Shown: positions 51,924 to 62,133, numbered from the stretch's first letter. The stretch is DNA of 64,000 nt from Nitrospirota bacterium (GCA_004296885.1 SCVN01000020.1:1-64000), one strand, 5' to 3'. The notes: generated by a model not told the origin, from the sequence alone. A program made the numbers and translations.

Positions 51924-53219
51924 ATGGTACGGATGCCTAAGTTGGCGATCGTGGCGATGGTGGCCTGTGTCGTGGCCCTCAACGCCCTCTACCATGATCG
52001 GGCGGTGGCCCAGAAGGCGGAGAGCCATCCGGCAAGCCCCTGGGTAGCCGAGATCGAACAAGTCTTTATCCGATCCGAGGATTGCAAACAGTGCCATGAT
52101 CGTCACTATGAAGAATGGAAAGGCATGCGCGAGCAAACTCCCGATCTGAAGACGTTCGGACGCGTCGATGCCGCCCTGCTCCACGGAACGTCTCTCGAGT
52201 CACCCGTCTTCAAGACCGTCCTCGGGCTCTGGCTGCAGACTAATCCCACGGCCGAGGAGCGGACCCGCTGCCTGTCTTGCCATGTGCCGGCGGTCACGGT
52301 TTTTCCGCAACACACGGACAAGATCAGCCAGCAAGTGCTCTCCGGCAAGGTGGAAGTCGAAGGGATCAGCTGCGCCTCGTGCCACCTCATCAACGGCGTG
52401 TCCGGGGCGCCAGCCAACCCGCCGACCTTCAAGTTGCAGCCGGGCAAGATGATGTATGGGCCGTACGCGGAGCCGGAGGAGAACCTGGTCCATCCGGCGA
52501 GCCAATCGGACCTGTATCGCGGGGCCAACTATTGCGCCTCATGCCACTTCGATAAGGTCAAGGACGTGACCAAGCGAGAGTTGCCCGGCGAGATCCTGCA
52601 AGGCACCATCTGTCAGGATTGCCACATGGAGCCTTCGACCGGCAGTTCGACCTCGAAGCGCGGGGCGATGACCAGATCCATCGGCCGGCACTGGTTCCGT
52701 GGCGTGGTGATCCCCGGCATTATGTTGAAGAACCGCAATCTGCAAGCCGAATGGATGCCCCGTGTGGATGTTGAAGCGACTAAGTCTCAAGTCTCCGTGG
52801 ACGGGACTGTCTTGGTGCGGACGGGCAGTCTCCCGCACAGCTTTCCGGATGGAGACCCGGTGCTCAAACAATTCCTGGTGACGATCACGATCAAAAATGC
52901 GCAGGGGCAGGTGTTGGCCAGCGAACAGAAGCGCTTTGGGGTGCCGTATGAACAAATATTGAGAGGACCCATTCCGGAGCCCTTGGTGCGCGGAGGGACT
53001 ACGAAACGCGTGCCTTTCACCCTGGCGTTGCCTGCCGGGGCCGTTCCTGCCACGGTGGAGGCGTTGCTCTCCTATGCGTTGATTCCGGAGCCGAGCCCGG
53101 AGCTGAAAAAAAAGTACCTGGCGACGTTGCCTGGGGAGAAGGAACGGGCGGCTGCCGTCAAGTTGCTTGAGGACTATGCGCAAGCACGGGTGCTGACCTT
53201 TCGCAATAAGGCTCTATAA
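51924..53219 (+). CDS. Pentahaem cytochrome c with C-terminal beta domain, copy 1
   Basis: This protein of 431 residues has a signal peptide (about 1-30, ending RAVAQ), five haem sites (CKQCH from C54, CLSCH, CASCH, CASCH, CQDCH) within the first 240 residues and extra His as possible sixth ligands. A beta-sandwich of about 170 residues follows. It is related to cytochrome c554 / NapC-NrfH-like multihaem proteins in spacing, but lacks their exact motifs. It is periplasmic and could connect NxrC to other carriers. A paralogue follows immediately. Confidence 0.9.
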   Translation: MVRMPKLAIVAMVACVVALNALYHDRAVAQKAESHPASPWVAEIEQVFIRSEDCKQCHDRHYEEWKGMREQTPDLKTFGRVDAALLHGTSLESPVFKTVLGLWLQTNPTAEERTRCLSCHVPAVTVFPQHTDKISQQVLSGKVEVEGISCASCHLINGVSGAPANPPTFKLQPGKMMYGPYAEPEENLVHPASQSDLYRGANYCASCHFDKVKDVTKRELPGEILQGTICQDCHMEPSTGSSTSKRGAMTRSIGRHWFRGVVIPGIMLKNRNLQAEWMPRVDVEATKSQVSVDGTVLVRTGSLPHSFPDGDPVLKQFLVTITIKNAQGQVLASEQKRFGVPYEQILRGPIPEPLVRGGTTKRVPFTLALPAGAVPATVEALLSYALIPEPSPELKKKYLATLPGEKERAAAVKLLEDYAQARVLTFRNKAL

Positions 53220-53273
53220 GCAAGGCCCGCGGCGTCAAAAGATGTGAGGGAGCGTGGAGTGGGGATAAGATTC

Positions 53274-54497
53274 ATGCGAAAGATCAGGCCGATCTTGACC
53301 GTTCTCGGGCTGCTGGCTTTCGTGGCGATCTCGGGTCACGGGGCGATGGGGCTGGCCGAGGAACCGTCGAAAACGAAGGGGGCCTTGGAGAAGGTTTTCC
53401 CGAACTCGAACAAATGCAAACGTTGTCATGAACGGGTCTTCGAGGAGTGGGAAACGTCGCCCCTCTCGCGCTCTATTCATTCGCCCGCTTTTCGTGCCTC
53501 GCTGGATGAGTACCTGACCTTTTCAGTCGGCAAGGATAAGGCGCTGTGCTTTCGCTGCCACGCGCCCCACGTCAGTGAATTCGTCGATCAGGCGCCCATG
53601 TTCGTGGCACAAGTCCAGTCCGGAGATCCGGTCATCGACGGAGTGGGTTGCACCCAATGCCATCTGATCAAGCAAGTCGATCGGAGCAGCCATCCGCCCG
53701 TGCCGAAGTACGAGCCGGGCAAGACGCTCTATGGCCCGTACAAGGATTTCGTCCAGAACTTGGCCCACCAGTCCATGGAGTTGGAGCTGTTCCGCAAGTC
53801 AGACCTCTGTATGAACTGCCACCAGTCCGTGCCGGCTTCGGCCAACTTGGGCAAGTCGACCGAGCTGTTGGGGCCATGGGAAGGCAGCCAGGCGGTCAAA
53901 GGCGGCAAAGAATGTCAGACCTGCCACATGCCGGAGCAAGTCGGGGAGTCGGCGAACGGCGAGAATAAGCGCAAGGTGGCCAACCATTCGTTCCCGGGCC
54001 GGATCGGGAAGCTGCGGCAGGAGGCGGCGAAGCTGGCTCTGGAGACCTCTGTCAAGGGAGAGCAGACCAGCGTGGTCGTGACCGTTCAAAGCCTGGTGCC
54101 CCATAACCTCCCGACCACCCATCCGGCCTGGGCCAAGGTGGTGCTGGAGCTGGCAGTGAAGGGCAAGAATCTCAAGACCGTCTATACGGGCCAGCGGGTC
54201 TACGGACGTGTGTTCGCGGATGCCAAGGGACAGAAAACGTTGTTTGACTTCAAGGCCACGAAGGTGCTGGAAGATACGGTGCTGAAGCCGGAAGAGACGC
54301 GGACGGAGACCTTCACGTTCCCGACTCCAAAGGATACCCGGTCGTTCGACGTCGAGGTGTCGTTGAGCTATGCGCCGGTGACAGGGCCGCCGGAGTTCCT
54401 CCAGCGGGTCGAGGCGGAGTCTCCCAAGGGAGCCCAGGATCCGGTGTTCCAGCCGATCCCGATCGTGAAGCAGGCGCTGAATGTGCCGTTGAAGTAA
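53274..54497 (+). CDS. Pentahaem cytochrome c with C-terminal beta domain, copy 2
   Basis: This protein of 407 residues has a signal peptide (about 1-27). Haem sites are CKRCH (from C48), CFRCH, CTQCH, CMNCH and CQTCH, then a beta-sandwich with VPHNLPTTHPAWAKV. The haem order and the KxEPGKTLYGPY segment match copy 1 (KLQPGKMMYGPY), so they are tandem duplicates that have diverged. ATG 53274 was chosen. It is periplasmic, and probably part of the same electron route. Confidence 0.9.
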   Translation: MRKIRPILTVLGLLAFVAISGHGAMGLAEEPSKTKGALEKVFPNSNKCKRCHERVFEEWETSPLSRSIHSPAFRASLDEYLTFSVGKDKALCFRCHAPHVSEFVDQAPMFVAQVQSGDPVIDGVGCTQCHLIKQVDRSSHPPVPKYEPGKTLYGPYKDFVQNLAHQSMELELFRKSDLCMNCHQSVPASANLGKSTELLGPWEGSQAVKGGKECQTCHMPEQVGESANGENKRKVANHSFPGRIGKLRQEAAKLALETSVKGEQTSVVVTVQSLVPHNLPTTHPAWAKVVLELAVKGKNLKTVYTGQRVYGRVFADAKGQKTLFDFKATKVLEDTVLKPEETRTETFTFPTPKDTRSFDVEVSLSYAPVTGPPEFLQRVEAESPKGAQDPVFQPIPIVKQALNVPLK

Positions 54498-54520
54498 GGA
54501 CGTGGTTCGACGGGGGTCGG

Positions 54521-54775
54521 CTAATCGGTGGCGATCTTCGAGCCGGGCGACTTCATCTTGAAGATTTGAATAGCGGCATAGATATTCTTGGCCGGCTGAT
54601 TGAGGACGAGGGTCGAGTTCGTGATGTGCGTATCGATCAATTCGAACGGCCCGCCGCTGTAATAGACCCGGCACAGATCCATGGTGCAGTTCTTGAAAAC
54701 ATGGTTGTCGAGCGTCAGTTGTTCTTCCTTGAACGTCTTGCCCTCAACCAGGATGTACTCAGGCCCTAGCCCCAT
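54521..54775 (-). CDS. Small beta-helix-like protein of unknown function
   Basis: This 84-residue protein on the minus strand starts at the ATG 6 bases after GGAGGAG; longer in-frame starts read through that site. The repeats of short strands (LTLDNHVFKNC, ELIDTHITNSTLVL) suggest a right-handed beta-helix fragment. It has no signal peptide and no known function. It converges on the pentahaem cytochrome gene and is divergent from hppA. Confidence 0.7.
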   Translation of the reverse strand: MGLGPEYILVEGKTFKEEQLTLDNHVFKNCTMDLCRVYYSGGPFELIDTHITNSTLVLNQPAKNIYAAIQIFKMKSPGSKIATD

Positions 54776-54872
54776 ACACATCTCCTCCGGCGGCCAACTA
54801 TAACAGACCGTCTTCCGGCGACGCAACAAACCGACGAGCAAGGTCCGGCAATGCAGCGGGCGGTGTTTCGCC

Positions 54873-54901
54873 TTGATCATTGCCACCTGTCTGTATACAA
54901 T
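54873..54901 (+). promoter_or_regulatory. Possible promoter of the pyrophosphatase gene
   Basis: TTGATC, 17-base spacer, TACAAT (54896-54901), about 95 bases before the GTG start. Confidence 0.4.
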
Positions 54902-54994
54902 GGCCCGACTTTTGTGCCGCCGGATGCCTTACCGTGGGGATGGGGCTTGTGCGTAGAGACGGGGAGACGCGTCGTTTAAGGGGAGGATTGCTCA

Positions 54995-57046
54995 GTGGAT
55001 GCAACAGCGGTTATCTGGTTTTCGATCGTCACGGCGCTTGCCGGAATCGGCTATGGGTTTTACCTGGCGTTTTGGGTCTTTAAGCTTGACGCCGGCAATC
55101 AGGAAATGCAGCGCATTGCCCAGGCCATCCAGGAAGGGGCGAGCGCCTATCTGAATCGGCAGTATCGAACCGTCGGCCTTGTTGCGGCTGTTTTGTTCGC
55201 GGTTCTGTGGCTGGCCGGGATCTGGTCGGATAAGTTTGGGTTGCTGACGGCGGTCGGATTCCTCATCGGAGCCGGTGCCTCGGCACTGGCCGGCTACGTG
55301 GGCATGTATATCGCCGTTCGGGCCAACGTCCGCACCGCGCAAGCGGCCCATCAAGGGCTCAATGCGGCGTTGACCGTGGCCTTCAGGGGCGGGGCGGTGA
55401 CCGGGCTCCTGCTCATTGGCTTGGCGCTGCTGGCGTTGACCGGCTTCTACACCATTGCCTCGGCCATTGCCGGACAGGAAAAGGCGATTCATGCGCTGTT
55501 GAGCCTGGGCTTCGGCGGCAGTTTGATCTCGGTCTTCGCCCGCGTCGGGGGCGGCATTTACACGAAGGCGGCGGATGTGGGCGCCGATCTGGTTGGCAAG
55601 GTGGAGGCGGGTATCCCGGAAGATGATCCCCGGAATCCGGCCGTCATTGCGGACAACGTCGGCGACAATGTCGGGGACTGTGCCGGCATGGCCGCGGATT
55701 TGTTTGAAACCTATGCCGTGACCAAGGTGGCGGCGATGGTGCTGGCCTTCACGTTGTTCGGGGGCCAAGCCGCGCCGATTCTGTATCCTCTGGCCCTGGG
55801 CGGGTTATCGATCCTGGCGACCATCGTCGGCATCATGTTCGTGAAAGTGGGGCCCGGCGGGGGCATTATGACCGCGCTCTACAAAGGCCTCTTCGTCGCG
55901 GGCGGGATCTCCGCCGTGGCGTTCTACCCGGTGACCATGAAGATGATGGATGGGGTCGGGGGCGTCAGCGGGATGAGCTACTACCTGGCGGCCCTGGTGG
56001 GGCTTGCGGTGACGCTGGCGCTGGTCTTCATCACCGACTATTACACGTCCAAGAGCTACGCGCCGGTGAAAGAGATCGCCAAGGCCAGCGAGACCGGCCA
56101 CGCGACGAACATCATTGCGGGGCTGGCGGTGGGCATGCAGGCCACGGCCTGGCCAGTAGTGGTGATTGCGGCGGCCATCCTCGGCAGTTACTGGCTCTGC
56201 GGGGGAGCGGCCCAGGGCGGCCTCTTCGGCGTGGCCGTTGCGGCCGTGTCCATGCTGTCCATGGCGGGTATTGTCGTGGCGATCGACGCCTTCGGTCCGA
56301 TCACCGACAATGCCGGGGGTATCGCCGAGATGTCCCACCTGGGCAAGGAAGTTCGCGACATCACCGATCCGCTGGACGCCGTGGGCAATACGACCAAGGC
56401 AGTGACCAAGGGGTATGCCATCGGGTCAGCCGGCCTGGCGGCGGTGGTCCTGTTCGCGGAGTACGCGAGGGCCGTGGAGGGGCAGAGCAAGGGGATGACC
56501 TTCGATCTGTCGAACCCCAAGGTGTTGGTCGGTCTGTTCCTGGGAGGCATGTTGCCCTTCCTCTTCGGGTCGATGTGCATGAAGGCAGTCGGGCAAGCCG
56601 CCGGGTTGGTGGTCGAGGAAGTCAGGCGGCAGTTTCGAACCATCAAGGGGATCATGGAGGGGACGGGCAAACCCGAGTATGGGACCTGTGTGGACATTGT
56701 CACCAAGGCCGCCATCAAGGAGATGATGGTGCCCGGTCTCATCCCGGTGCTCTCCCCGATTGTCGTCGGCGTAGTCCTGGGTCCGCAGGCGTTGGGTGGT
56801 GTGCTGGTGGGCAGTATCGTCACGGGTCTTTTTGTGGCCATTTCCATGACCAGCGGCGGTGGCGCGTGGGACAACGCGAAGAAGTACATCGAGGAGCAGG
56901 GGCTGAAGGGAAGTGACACGCACAAGGCGGCCGTGACCGGCGATACCGTGGGCGATCCCTACAAGGATACGGCCGGGCCTGCGATCAACCCGATGATCAA
57001 GGTGATCAACATCGTGGCGCTTTTGATCGTGTCCTTGATCGTATAA
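54995..57046 (+). CDS. hppA: K+-independent proton-translocating pyrophosphatase
   Basis: This 683-residue membrane protein has about 16 spans and hydrolyses pyrophosphate to pump H+. The [11 protein letters not shown] signature (D194 onward) and the [17 protein letters not shown] run are complete. In [16 protein letters not shown] (464 onward) Lys468 occupies the place that decides K+ dependence; Lys marks the K+-independent type. GTG start behind GGGGAGGA. Useful to an energy-limited nitrite oxidiser, because biosynthesis releases pyrophosphate. Confidence 0.96.
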   Translation: MDATAVIWFSIVTALAGIGYGFYLAFWVFKLDAGNQEMQRIAQAIQEGASAYLNRQYRTVGLVAAVLFAVLWLAGIWSDKFGLLTAVGFLIGAGASALAGYVGMYIAVRANVRTAQAAHQGLNAALTVAFRGGAVTGLLLIGLALLALTGFYTIASAIAGQEKAIHALLSLGFGGSLISVFARVGGGIYTKAADVGADLVGKVEAGIPEDDPRNPAVIADNVGDNVGDCAGMAADLFETYAVTKVAAMVLAFTLFGGQAAPILYPLALGGLSILATIVGIMFVKVGPGGGIMTALYKGLFVAGGISAVAFYPVTMKMMDGVGGVSGMSYYLAALVGLAVTLALVFITDYYTSKSYAPVKEIAKASETGHATNIIAGLAVGMQATAWPVVVIAAAILGSYWLCGGAAQGGLFGVAVAAVSMLSMAGIVVAIDAFGPITDNAGGIAEMSHLGKEVRDITDPLDAVGNTTKAVTKGYAIGSAGLAAVVLFAEYARAVEGQSKGMTFDLSNPKVLVGLFLGGMLPFLFGSMCMKAVGQAAGLVVEEVRRQFRTIKGIMEGTGKPEYGTCVDIVTKAAIKEMMVPGLIPVLSPIVVGVVLGPQALGGVLVGSIVTGLFVAISMTSGGGAWDNAKKYIEEQGLKGSDTHKAAVTGDTVGDPYKDTAGPAINPMIKVINIVALLIVSLIV

Positions 57047-57072
57047 GAGATTGTTGAAGGGCGGGCCTCGGC

Positions 57073-57101
57073 TTGACGCGGTGGGGGGCCTGGGGTATCC
57101 T
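57073..57101 (+). promoter_or_regulatory. Promoter of pup
   Basis: TTGACG, 17-base spacer, TATCCT (57096-57101), about 73 bases before the ATG. Confidence 0.5.
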
Positions 57102-57173
57102 GACTCCGTGAGCGATCCCAGTTCAAAAGGCAGGTGATCCGGCCATTATTCGACGACGCTTGGAGGTGCTCCT

Positions 57174-57371
57174 ATGGAACGACAGGAGAAGAAAGCGGAG
57201 TCTAAACGAGACCAGCAGGCTCGAGACGAGGCCAGGCCCAATCCCAAGGTGCTTGAAGCCGGGAAGAAGCTGAAAGAGGATATTGACAAGCTGGTCGACG
57301 AGATTGATGAGGTCCTTGAGGAAAACGCCGAAGAATTCGTCAAGAATTATGTCCAAAAGGGGGGGGAATAA
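57174..57371 (+). CDS. pup: Prokaryotic ubiquitin-like protein Pup
   Basis: This 65-residue highly charged protein has a basic/Gln-rich N-terminal half and a C-terminal half, DEIDEVLEENAEEFVKNY, closely like actinobacterial Pup. It ends in VQKGGE, the Gly-Gly-Glu form ready for ligation without deamidation. Pup is attached to lysines of substrates by PafA and leads them to the 20S proteasome or the ATPase Mpa. No dop, pafA, mpa or prcBA gene lies in this window. The Shine-Dalgarno (GGAGGTG) is 9 bases before the ATG. Confidence 0.93.
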   Translation: MERQEKKAESKRDQQARDEARPNPKVLEAGKKLKEDIDKLVDEIDEVLEENAEEFVKNYVQKGGE

Positions 57372-57421
57372 ACTTCCGCTTCCAGCCTCCCGCAGGTGGG
57401 CCTAATTCAGGTTCCGTCATG

Positions 57422-57444
57422 GCGGCTCGCTTCCAGCGAGCCGC
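57422..57444 (+). other. Hairpin downstream of pup
   Basis: GCGGCTCGC, loop TTCCA, GCGAGCCGC: a perfect 9-bp stem, without a T-run. It may stabilise the pup mRNA end. The rest of the 241-base gap to recJ shows only a weak promoter-like TTGACA / TATAAG pair with a 15-base spacer (57526-57552). Confidence 0.4.
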
Positions 57445-57612
57445 TGTCCTTCCCCTCGGTTCCAGCCTTTCCTTTCCGGTGATTGCTCTGCTCAGCAGTT
57501 CATGAGGTGTCTCTCGCAGGCTGGTTTGACAAAGTCCGTCCCGCACTATAAGCTTTTACTCTAATTTCAGTGGGTTGCGTAAGTTTGTCCGGTGAGGAAG
57601 GGCGGAGATTTC

Positions 57613-59316
57613 ATGCTGACCAAGCAGTGGGTCTTGCGCGAGGTGGACCAGCTGCAACGTGCGGCCTTGGCCAAGTCCCTCTCCATTTCTCCCATCACAG
57701 CGGCCGTACTCCTGGCGCGAGGGGTCACCACCGCCGCCCAGGCACAAACTTGGTTGGCCCCCCATCTAGTGGCCTCGCACGATCCGCTTCTAATTCCTGA
57801 CATGGAGCCGGCGATTGATCGGCTTCACCGGGCCCTGGTGGAAGGGGAGCGGATTTGTTTCTACGGCGATTACGATGTCGATGGGATGGCCGCGACAAGC
57901 CTCTACCTGACCTATTTTCGAGGCCAGGGCGGCCAGGCGATCAGTTATATCCCGCACCGAGTCCGGGAAGGGTATGGGTTGAACGAAACGGCCCTGCGGT
58001 GGCTCCATCGGCAGGGGGTCAGCTTAGTGGTGACGTCCGACTGTGGTACGACCGCCCATCGGGAAGCCGAGGTGGCGAAACAGCTCGGGCTCGATCTCAT
58101 TATTACGGACCATCACCAATGTGACGAACGATTGCCACCGGCTCTGGCTCTGTTGAATCCGCACCGGCCCGATTCCGCCTATCCGTATACGGGCCTCTGT
58201 TCCGGAGGCTTGGCCTACAAAGTGACCCGGGCCTATCAGGACAAGTATGGGACCAGCGGGCCGGAGCCTGAAACCCTCCTGGACCTCGTGGCCTTGGCGA
58301 CGGTGGCCGATATCGTTCCACTCCAAGACGAGAATCGGATTTTGGTCCGAGAAGGGCTGGACTTGATCGCGCGCGGATCCCGTTGTGGAGTGCGCGCGCT
58401 CAAAGAAGTGGCGGGCGTCGGACGCGACGTCAATACGGGAACCGTGGCCTTTCGGCTGGCGCCGCGGATCAACGCCGCGGGACGGATGGCCCATGCGGAG
58501 ATGGGGGTTCGACTCCTGACTACGGAATCCGATGTGGAGGCCAGGGAGGTGGCCGATCAGCTTGAGCAACTGAATCGAGCTCGGCAGCGCCTGGAAGAGG
58601 AAACGACGTCGGAGGCCGTCTCGATGGTGAAGGCCGAGACGGAGCCGGCCGCCTTGGCCGTTTGGGCCGGGCACTGGCATCTCGGGGTGGTGGGGATCGT
58701 GGCGGCTCGGCTCGTCGAGCGTTTCCACCGTCCTGCCGTCGTGATTGCGGTGAATGACCAGGGGATTGGCAAGGGGTCCGCCCGTAGCATCCCGGGATTT
58801 GATCTGTACCAGGCCCTGTCTGCCTGCCGCGATCTGTTGGATGCCTTCGGTGGGCATCCTTGCGCTGCTGGTCTGACGATTCGGGAGTCGCGCCTGGAGT
58901 CGTTCCGTGAGCGCTTCGCTGAAGTCGCGGCTTGCTGGGAGGGAGGCGTGCCGAAGCAACCCTTGCTCCACCTTGATGCGGAGGTCCATCTCAGCGAGGT
59001 GAACGACCAGTTGGTGCAGGAGTTGGGCTTGCTCCATCCTTTCGGAGCGGGCAATCCAGAGCCGACCTTGGCGGTCAGGAACCTGGCGATTCTGGGCAGC
59101 CGTGTGGTCGGGGAGCGCCATCTTAAGCTGACGGTCCGGCACGGCAATTCCAAGCCGTTCGACAGTATCGGATTCCGCATGGGCTCTTTGGCCGATTGCG
59201 GGCTGTCGGCCGCGCAATCGGTGGATCTGGCGTTCGTGCCTGAACGAAACAGCTGGAATGGCCTGGATCGGATTCAGCTGAGGATTCGTGACCTGAAGGC
59301 CAGTCAACCGCTCTAA
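57613..59316 (+). CDS. recJ: Single-stranded-DNA exonuclease RecJ
   Basis: This protein of 567 residues is a 5'-3' exonuclease for repair. DHH-domain motifs are DYDVDG (86-91), the CGTTA-type loop and DHH (166-168); a DHHA1 domain with SARSIPGFDLYQAL and GGHPCAAGLTI follows, then an OB-like RecJ tail. ATG 57613 follows GGAG at a good distance; GTG 57592 is an alternative adding seven residues. Confidence 0.95.
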   Translation: MLTKQWVLREVDQLQRAALAKSLSISPITAAVLLARGVTTAAQAQTWLAPHLVASHDPLLIPDMEPAIDRLHRALVEGERICFYGDYDVDGMAATSLYLTYFRGQGGQAISYIPHRVREGYGLNETALRWLHRQGVSLVVTSDCGTTAHREAEVAKQLGLDLIITDHHQCDERLPPALALLNPHRPDSAYPYTGLCSGGLAYKVTRAYQDKYGTSGPEPETLLDLVALATVADIVPLQDENRILVREGLDLIARGSRCGVRALKEVAGVGRDVNTGTVAFRLAPRINAAGRMAHAEMGVRLLTTESDVEAREVADQLEQLNRARQRLEEETTSEAVSMVKAETEPAALAVWAGHWHLGVVGIVAARLVERFHRPAVVIAVNDQGIGKGSARSIPGFDLYQALSACRDLLDAFGGHPCAAGLTIRESRLESFRERFAEVAACWEGGVPKQPLLHLDAEVHLSEVNDQLVQELGLLHPFGAGNPEPTLAVRNLAILGSRVVGERHLKLTVRHGNSKPFDSIGFRMGSLADCGLSAAQSVDLAFVPERNSWNGLDRIQLRIRDLKASQPL

Positions 59317-59328
59317 CGGTACGTGGCG

Positions 59329-61509
59329 ATGCCGAGCGATACGATCACCGACTTGGATCAACTGCTCACGAAGGTCCGGACGTACAATCCGGACGCCGAC
59401 GTGGATTTAGTTTGCCGGGCGTATGCCTTCTCGGCCAAAGCGCATGAAGGCCAGACCCGGCGCTCCGGTGAACCATATCTTCAACATCCCCTGGCCGTGG
59501 CCGGGGTGCTGACCTCCCTTCGATCCGATGTGCCGGCGATCGTGGCCGGGCTGCTTCATGACACCCTTGAAGATACGCTGACGACGCCGGAAGTCCTCGA
59601 GCAGGAGTTCGGCAAGGATGTCGCCCGCTTGGTGGACGGAGTCACGAAGATCGGCAAGATCCAATTCCGGAACCACGAGGAAAAGCAGGCCGAAAACTTC
59701 CGGAAAATGGTTCTGTCGATGGCGGATGACATCCGGGTCATCCTGATTAAGTTGGCAGACCGTCTCCACAACATGCGGACGCTTGAGCATCTGAAGGAGG
59801 CCAAGCAGCAGCAGATCGCGCAGGAAACCCTCGAGATTTACGCGCCGCTGGCCAACCGGCTTGGAATCGGGTGGATGAAAAACGAGTTGGAGGATCTCTG
59901 CCTGAAGTACCTGAAGCCGGATGTCTATGCCGCCTTGAAACTACGCGTGGCCAAGCGAGATGAGGATCGCCAGCAGTACATCGAAGAAGTCGTCCGCCTC
60001 GTGAAGCAGGCGTTGGCCGAGGCGGGGCTGAAGGGGGAAGTGCAAGGCCGCCCCAAGCACCTCTATGGCATTTATCAAAAGATGGAGCGGCAGTCCATCT
60101 CCTTTGAGGAAGTGTATGATCTCACCGCGATTCGGATCATTACCGATACCAAGATGAACTGCTATGCGCTCCTGGGCCTTATTCATTCTCTCTGGCGCCC
60201 CGTGCCGGGGCGCTTCAAGGATTACATCGCGATCCCGAAGTCGAACCTCTACCAATCCCTGCATACCACGGTCGTCGGCCCCAAGGGTGAGCATGTCGAA
60301 TTCCAGATCCGCACGGAGGAGATGCATCGCCTCGCCGAATACGGCATCGCGGCGCATTGGAAATACAAGGAGCGGGGCCAGGTCGACGACAAGGACGGCA
60401 AGGTGTTCAGCTGGCTCCGCCAGTTCGTGGAGTGGCACCAGGACCTGACCGACAACCGGCAGTTTATGGACTCGGTCAAGCTCGACCTGTTTCACGATGT
60501 GGTCTATGTGTTTACGCCCAAGGGGATGGTCAAAGAGATGCCGCTCGGATCGACCCCGGTGGATTTTGCCTATGCCATCCATACCGAGGTCGGCGATCGT
60601 TGTGTCGGCGCCAAGGTCAACGGAAAAATTGTGCCGTTGAGGCATCAGCTGACCAGCGGGGACGCCGTCGAAATTCTGACGTCGCCCTCCCAGGTGCCGC
60701 ACAAGGATTGGCTCAAGTTTGTCCGGACGCCCAGGGCCAAGGCCAAAATCAAGCACTGGCTCAAGGTCGAAGAGCAGAAGCGCAGCCTTGAAATCGGACG
60801 CCGACTGCTGGAACGGGAGTTCCGGAGGCATGACATGGCCCCGGCGCAAATGCTGAAGTCCGAGCAGTTGCTGGGGGTGGCTCATGAATTGGGCTTTGAT
60901 ACGGTCGATGAGATGAGCGCAGCGGTCGGCTACGGACGGCTCTCGACCGGGCAGGTCATGAATCACTTGTCACCGGCCGTTCCCCGGGAAGGCAAGCCCG
61001 AGGTCCCGGAAGAGTTGCAGCCGTCTCGTCCGCAAGTCGGCAAGCAGGATGAGAAGGGGGTCAAGGTCAGGGGAGGCCGCGACTTGCTCATGCAGCTGTC
61101 CCGTTGTTGCAACCCGGTTCCTGGGGATCGAATTATGGGGTACATCACCAGGGGGCGGGGGCTCACGATTCATTCGGTCGGATGCCCCAACTTGGAGGCG
61201 TTGGATTACGACAAGGAACGCTTGGTTGAGGTCGACTGGGATACGGCGACTGCCAGCACCTATCCGGTGAAGGTGTCCGTTCTGGCGGTGGACAAGACGG
61301 GGGTTTTGGCCAACGTCTCGTCGGCCATATCGGGAGCGGAAGCGAATATTAGCCGGGCTGAGATTACCACCAGGGAAGACCGCAAGGCGGTCCTTGATTT
61401 CGTGGTCGAGGTCAGCAACACGGCGCACCTGGGGCGTGTGCTGAAGGCCATCGAAGGAGTGGAGGGAGTCATCACCGCACGGCGTATCCGAGCCTGGCAG
61501 GCCCGGTAG
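59329..61509 (+). CDS. rel: Bifunctional (p)ppGpp synthetase/hydrolase (RelA/SpoT family)
   Basis: This protein of 726 residues has an HD hydrolase domain with HDTLEDT (from H77), a synthetase domain with YDLTAIRIIT and HTTVVGPKGEHVEFQIRT, a TGS domain (VFTPKGMVKEMPLGSTPVDFAY region) and a C-terminal ACT domain. Both catalytic sites look intact. It sets the stringent-response alarmone level. ATG 59329 is preferred; GTG 59323 is just upstream. Confidence 0.95.
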   Translation: MPSDTITDLDQLLTKVRTYNPDADVDLVCRAYAFSAKAHEGQTRRSGEPYLQHPLAVAGVLTSLRSDVPAIVAGLLHDTLEDTLTTPEVLEQEFGKDVARLVDGVTKIGKIQFRNHEEKQAENFRKMVLSMADDIRVILIKLADRLHNMRTLEHLKEAKQQQIAQETLEIYAPLANRLGIGWMKNELEDLCLKYLKPDVYAALKLRVAKRDEDRQQYIEEVVRLVKQALAEAGLKGEVQGRPKHLYGIYQKMERQSISFEEVYDLTAIRIITDTKMNCYALLGLIHSLWRPVPGRFKDYIAIPKSNLYQSLHTTVVGPKGEHVEFQIRTEEMHRLAEYGIAAHWKYKERGQVDDKDGKVFSWLRQFVEWHQDLTDNRQFMDSVKLDLFHDVVYVFTPKGMVKEMPLGSTPVDFAYAIHTEVGDRCVGAKVNGKIVPLRHQLTSGDAVEILTSPSQVPHKDWLKFVRTPRAKAKIKHWLKVEEQKRSLEIGRRLLEREFRRHDMAPAQMLKSEQLLGVAHELGFDTVDEMSAAVGYGRLSTGQVMNHLSPAVPREGKPEVPEELQPSRPQVGKQDEKGVKVRGGRDLLMQLSRCCNPVPGDRIMGYITRGRGLTIHSVGCPNLEALDYDKERLVEVDWDTATASTYPVKVSVLAVDKTGVLANVSSAISGAEANISRAEITTREDRKAVLDFVVEVSNTAHLGRVLKAIEGVEGVITARRIRAWQAR

Positions 61510-61599
61510 CCGGAGACGATACGTCTGTCAGATGGACCACCGGGTGCCTGTGTGTGGCCCGGGCGTAACAGAGCCTTGAACAGTCCAGTAGTTCCGCGT

Positions 61600-62133
61600 T
61601 CAGCGGGTTGGGGGAGAGGGGGGGAGCTGGAACTGCAGCTTTGCCCCGCGTTGCAGTTTCAAGGCCTCGGCCATTCCGGCCGCGACTTCCAGCACATACA
61701 GGGCGTCATGGATGGGCTGATACTGGGGACAGCCGTCGTCGCTTCGGCTGCAGCCGGGAACGTTCCGCTCGATGTAGACGATGCGCTTGGACTGGTCCAT
61801 CCAAATGATGTCCAGCGGAATCTTCGTGTTTTTCATCCAGAAGGTCCACTGTTGAGGCTCGGGAAAGATGAAGAGCATCCCCCGGTCTTGGGCCAAGGAT
61901 TGACGAAACATGAGGCCGCGCGCCCGCTTTTCCGTTGTGTCCGCCAGTTCCACGAGGAGGGTGTCTTTCTGAGGCGTGGTCACGGAGACGATCGGTTCTT
62001 CCGGTCCTGTGCTCGGCGCGCCCGCCGCCAGGGCCTGCGATGATCCCAGGCAAAGGGTAATCCCGAGAAGGCCGGTTATGCCGAATGTTGGCCAGAACCA
62101 CGTCGAGCGGAGCCGAAAAATGCTGGCGGACAT
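61600..62133 (-). CDS. DUF192-family exported protein
   Basis: This 177-residue protein has a signal peptide (about 1-36, ending ALAAG) and a DUF192 domain (about 50-168) with RARGLMFRQSLAQDRGMLFIF and TFWMKNTKIPLDIIWMD. The function of the family is unknown. It is probably transcribed from a TTGACA promoter whose start point coincides with the ATG, so the mRNA may be leaderless. Confidence 0.88.
   Translation of the reverse strand: MSASIFRLRSTWFWPTFGITGLLGITLCLGSSQALAAGAPSTGPEEPIVSVTTPQKDTLLVELADTTEKRARGLMFRQSLAQDRGMLFIFPEPQQWTFWMKNTKIPLDIIWMDQSKRIVYIERNVPGCSRSDDGCPQYQPIHDALYVLEVAAGMAEALKLQRGAKLQFQLPPSPPTR

Noticed and set aside
58024-59361. 445-codon minus-strand frame opposite recJ
   Set aside because: Shadow of the recJ codon pattern with no motif.
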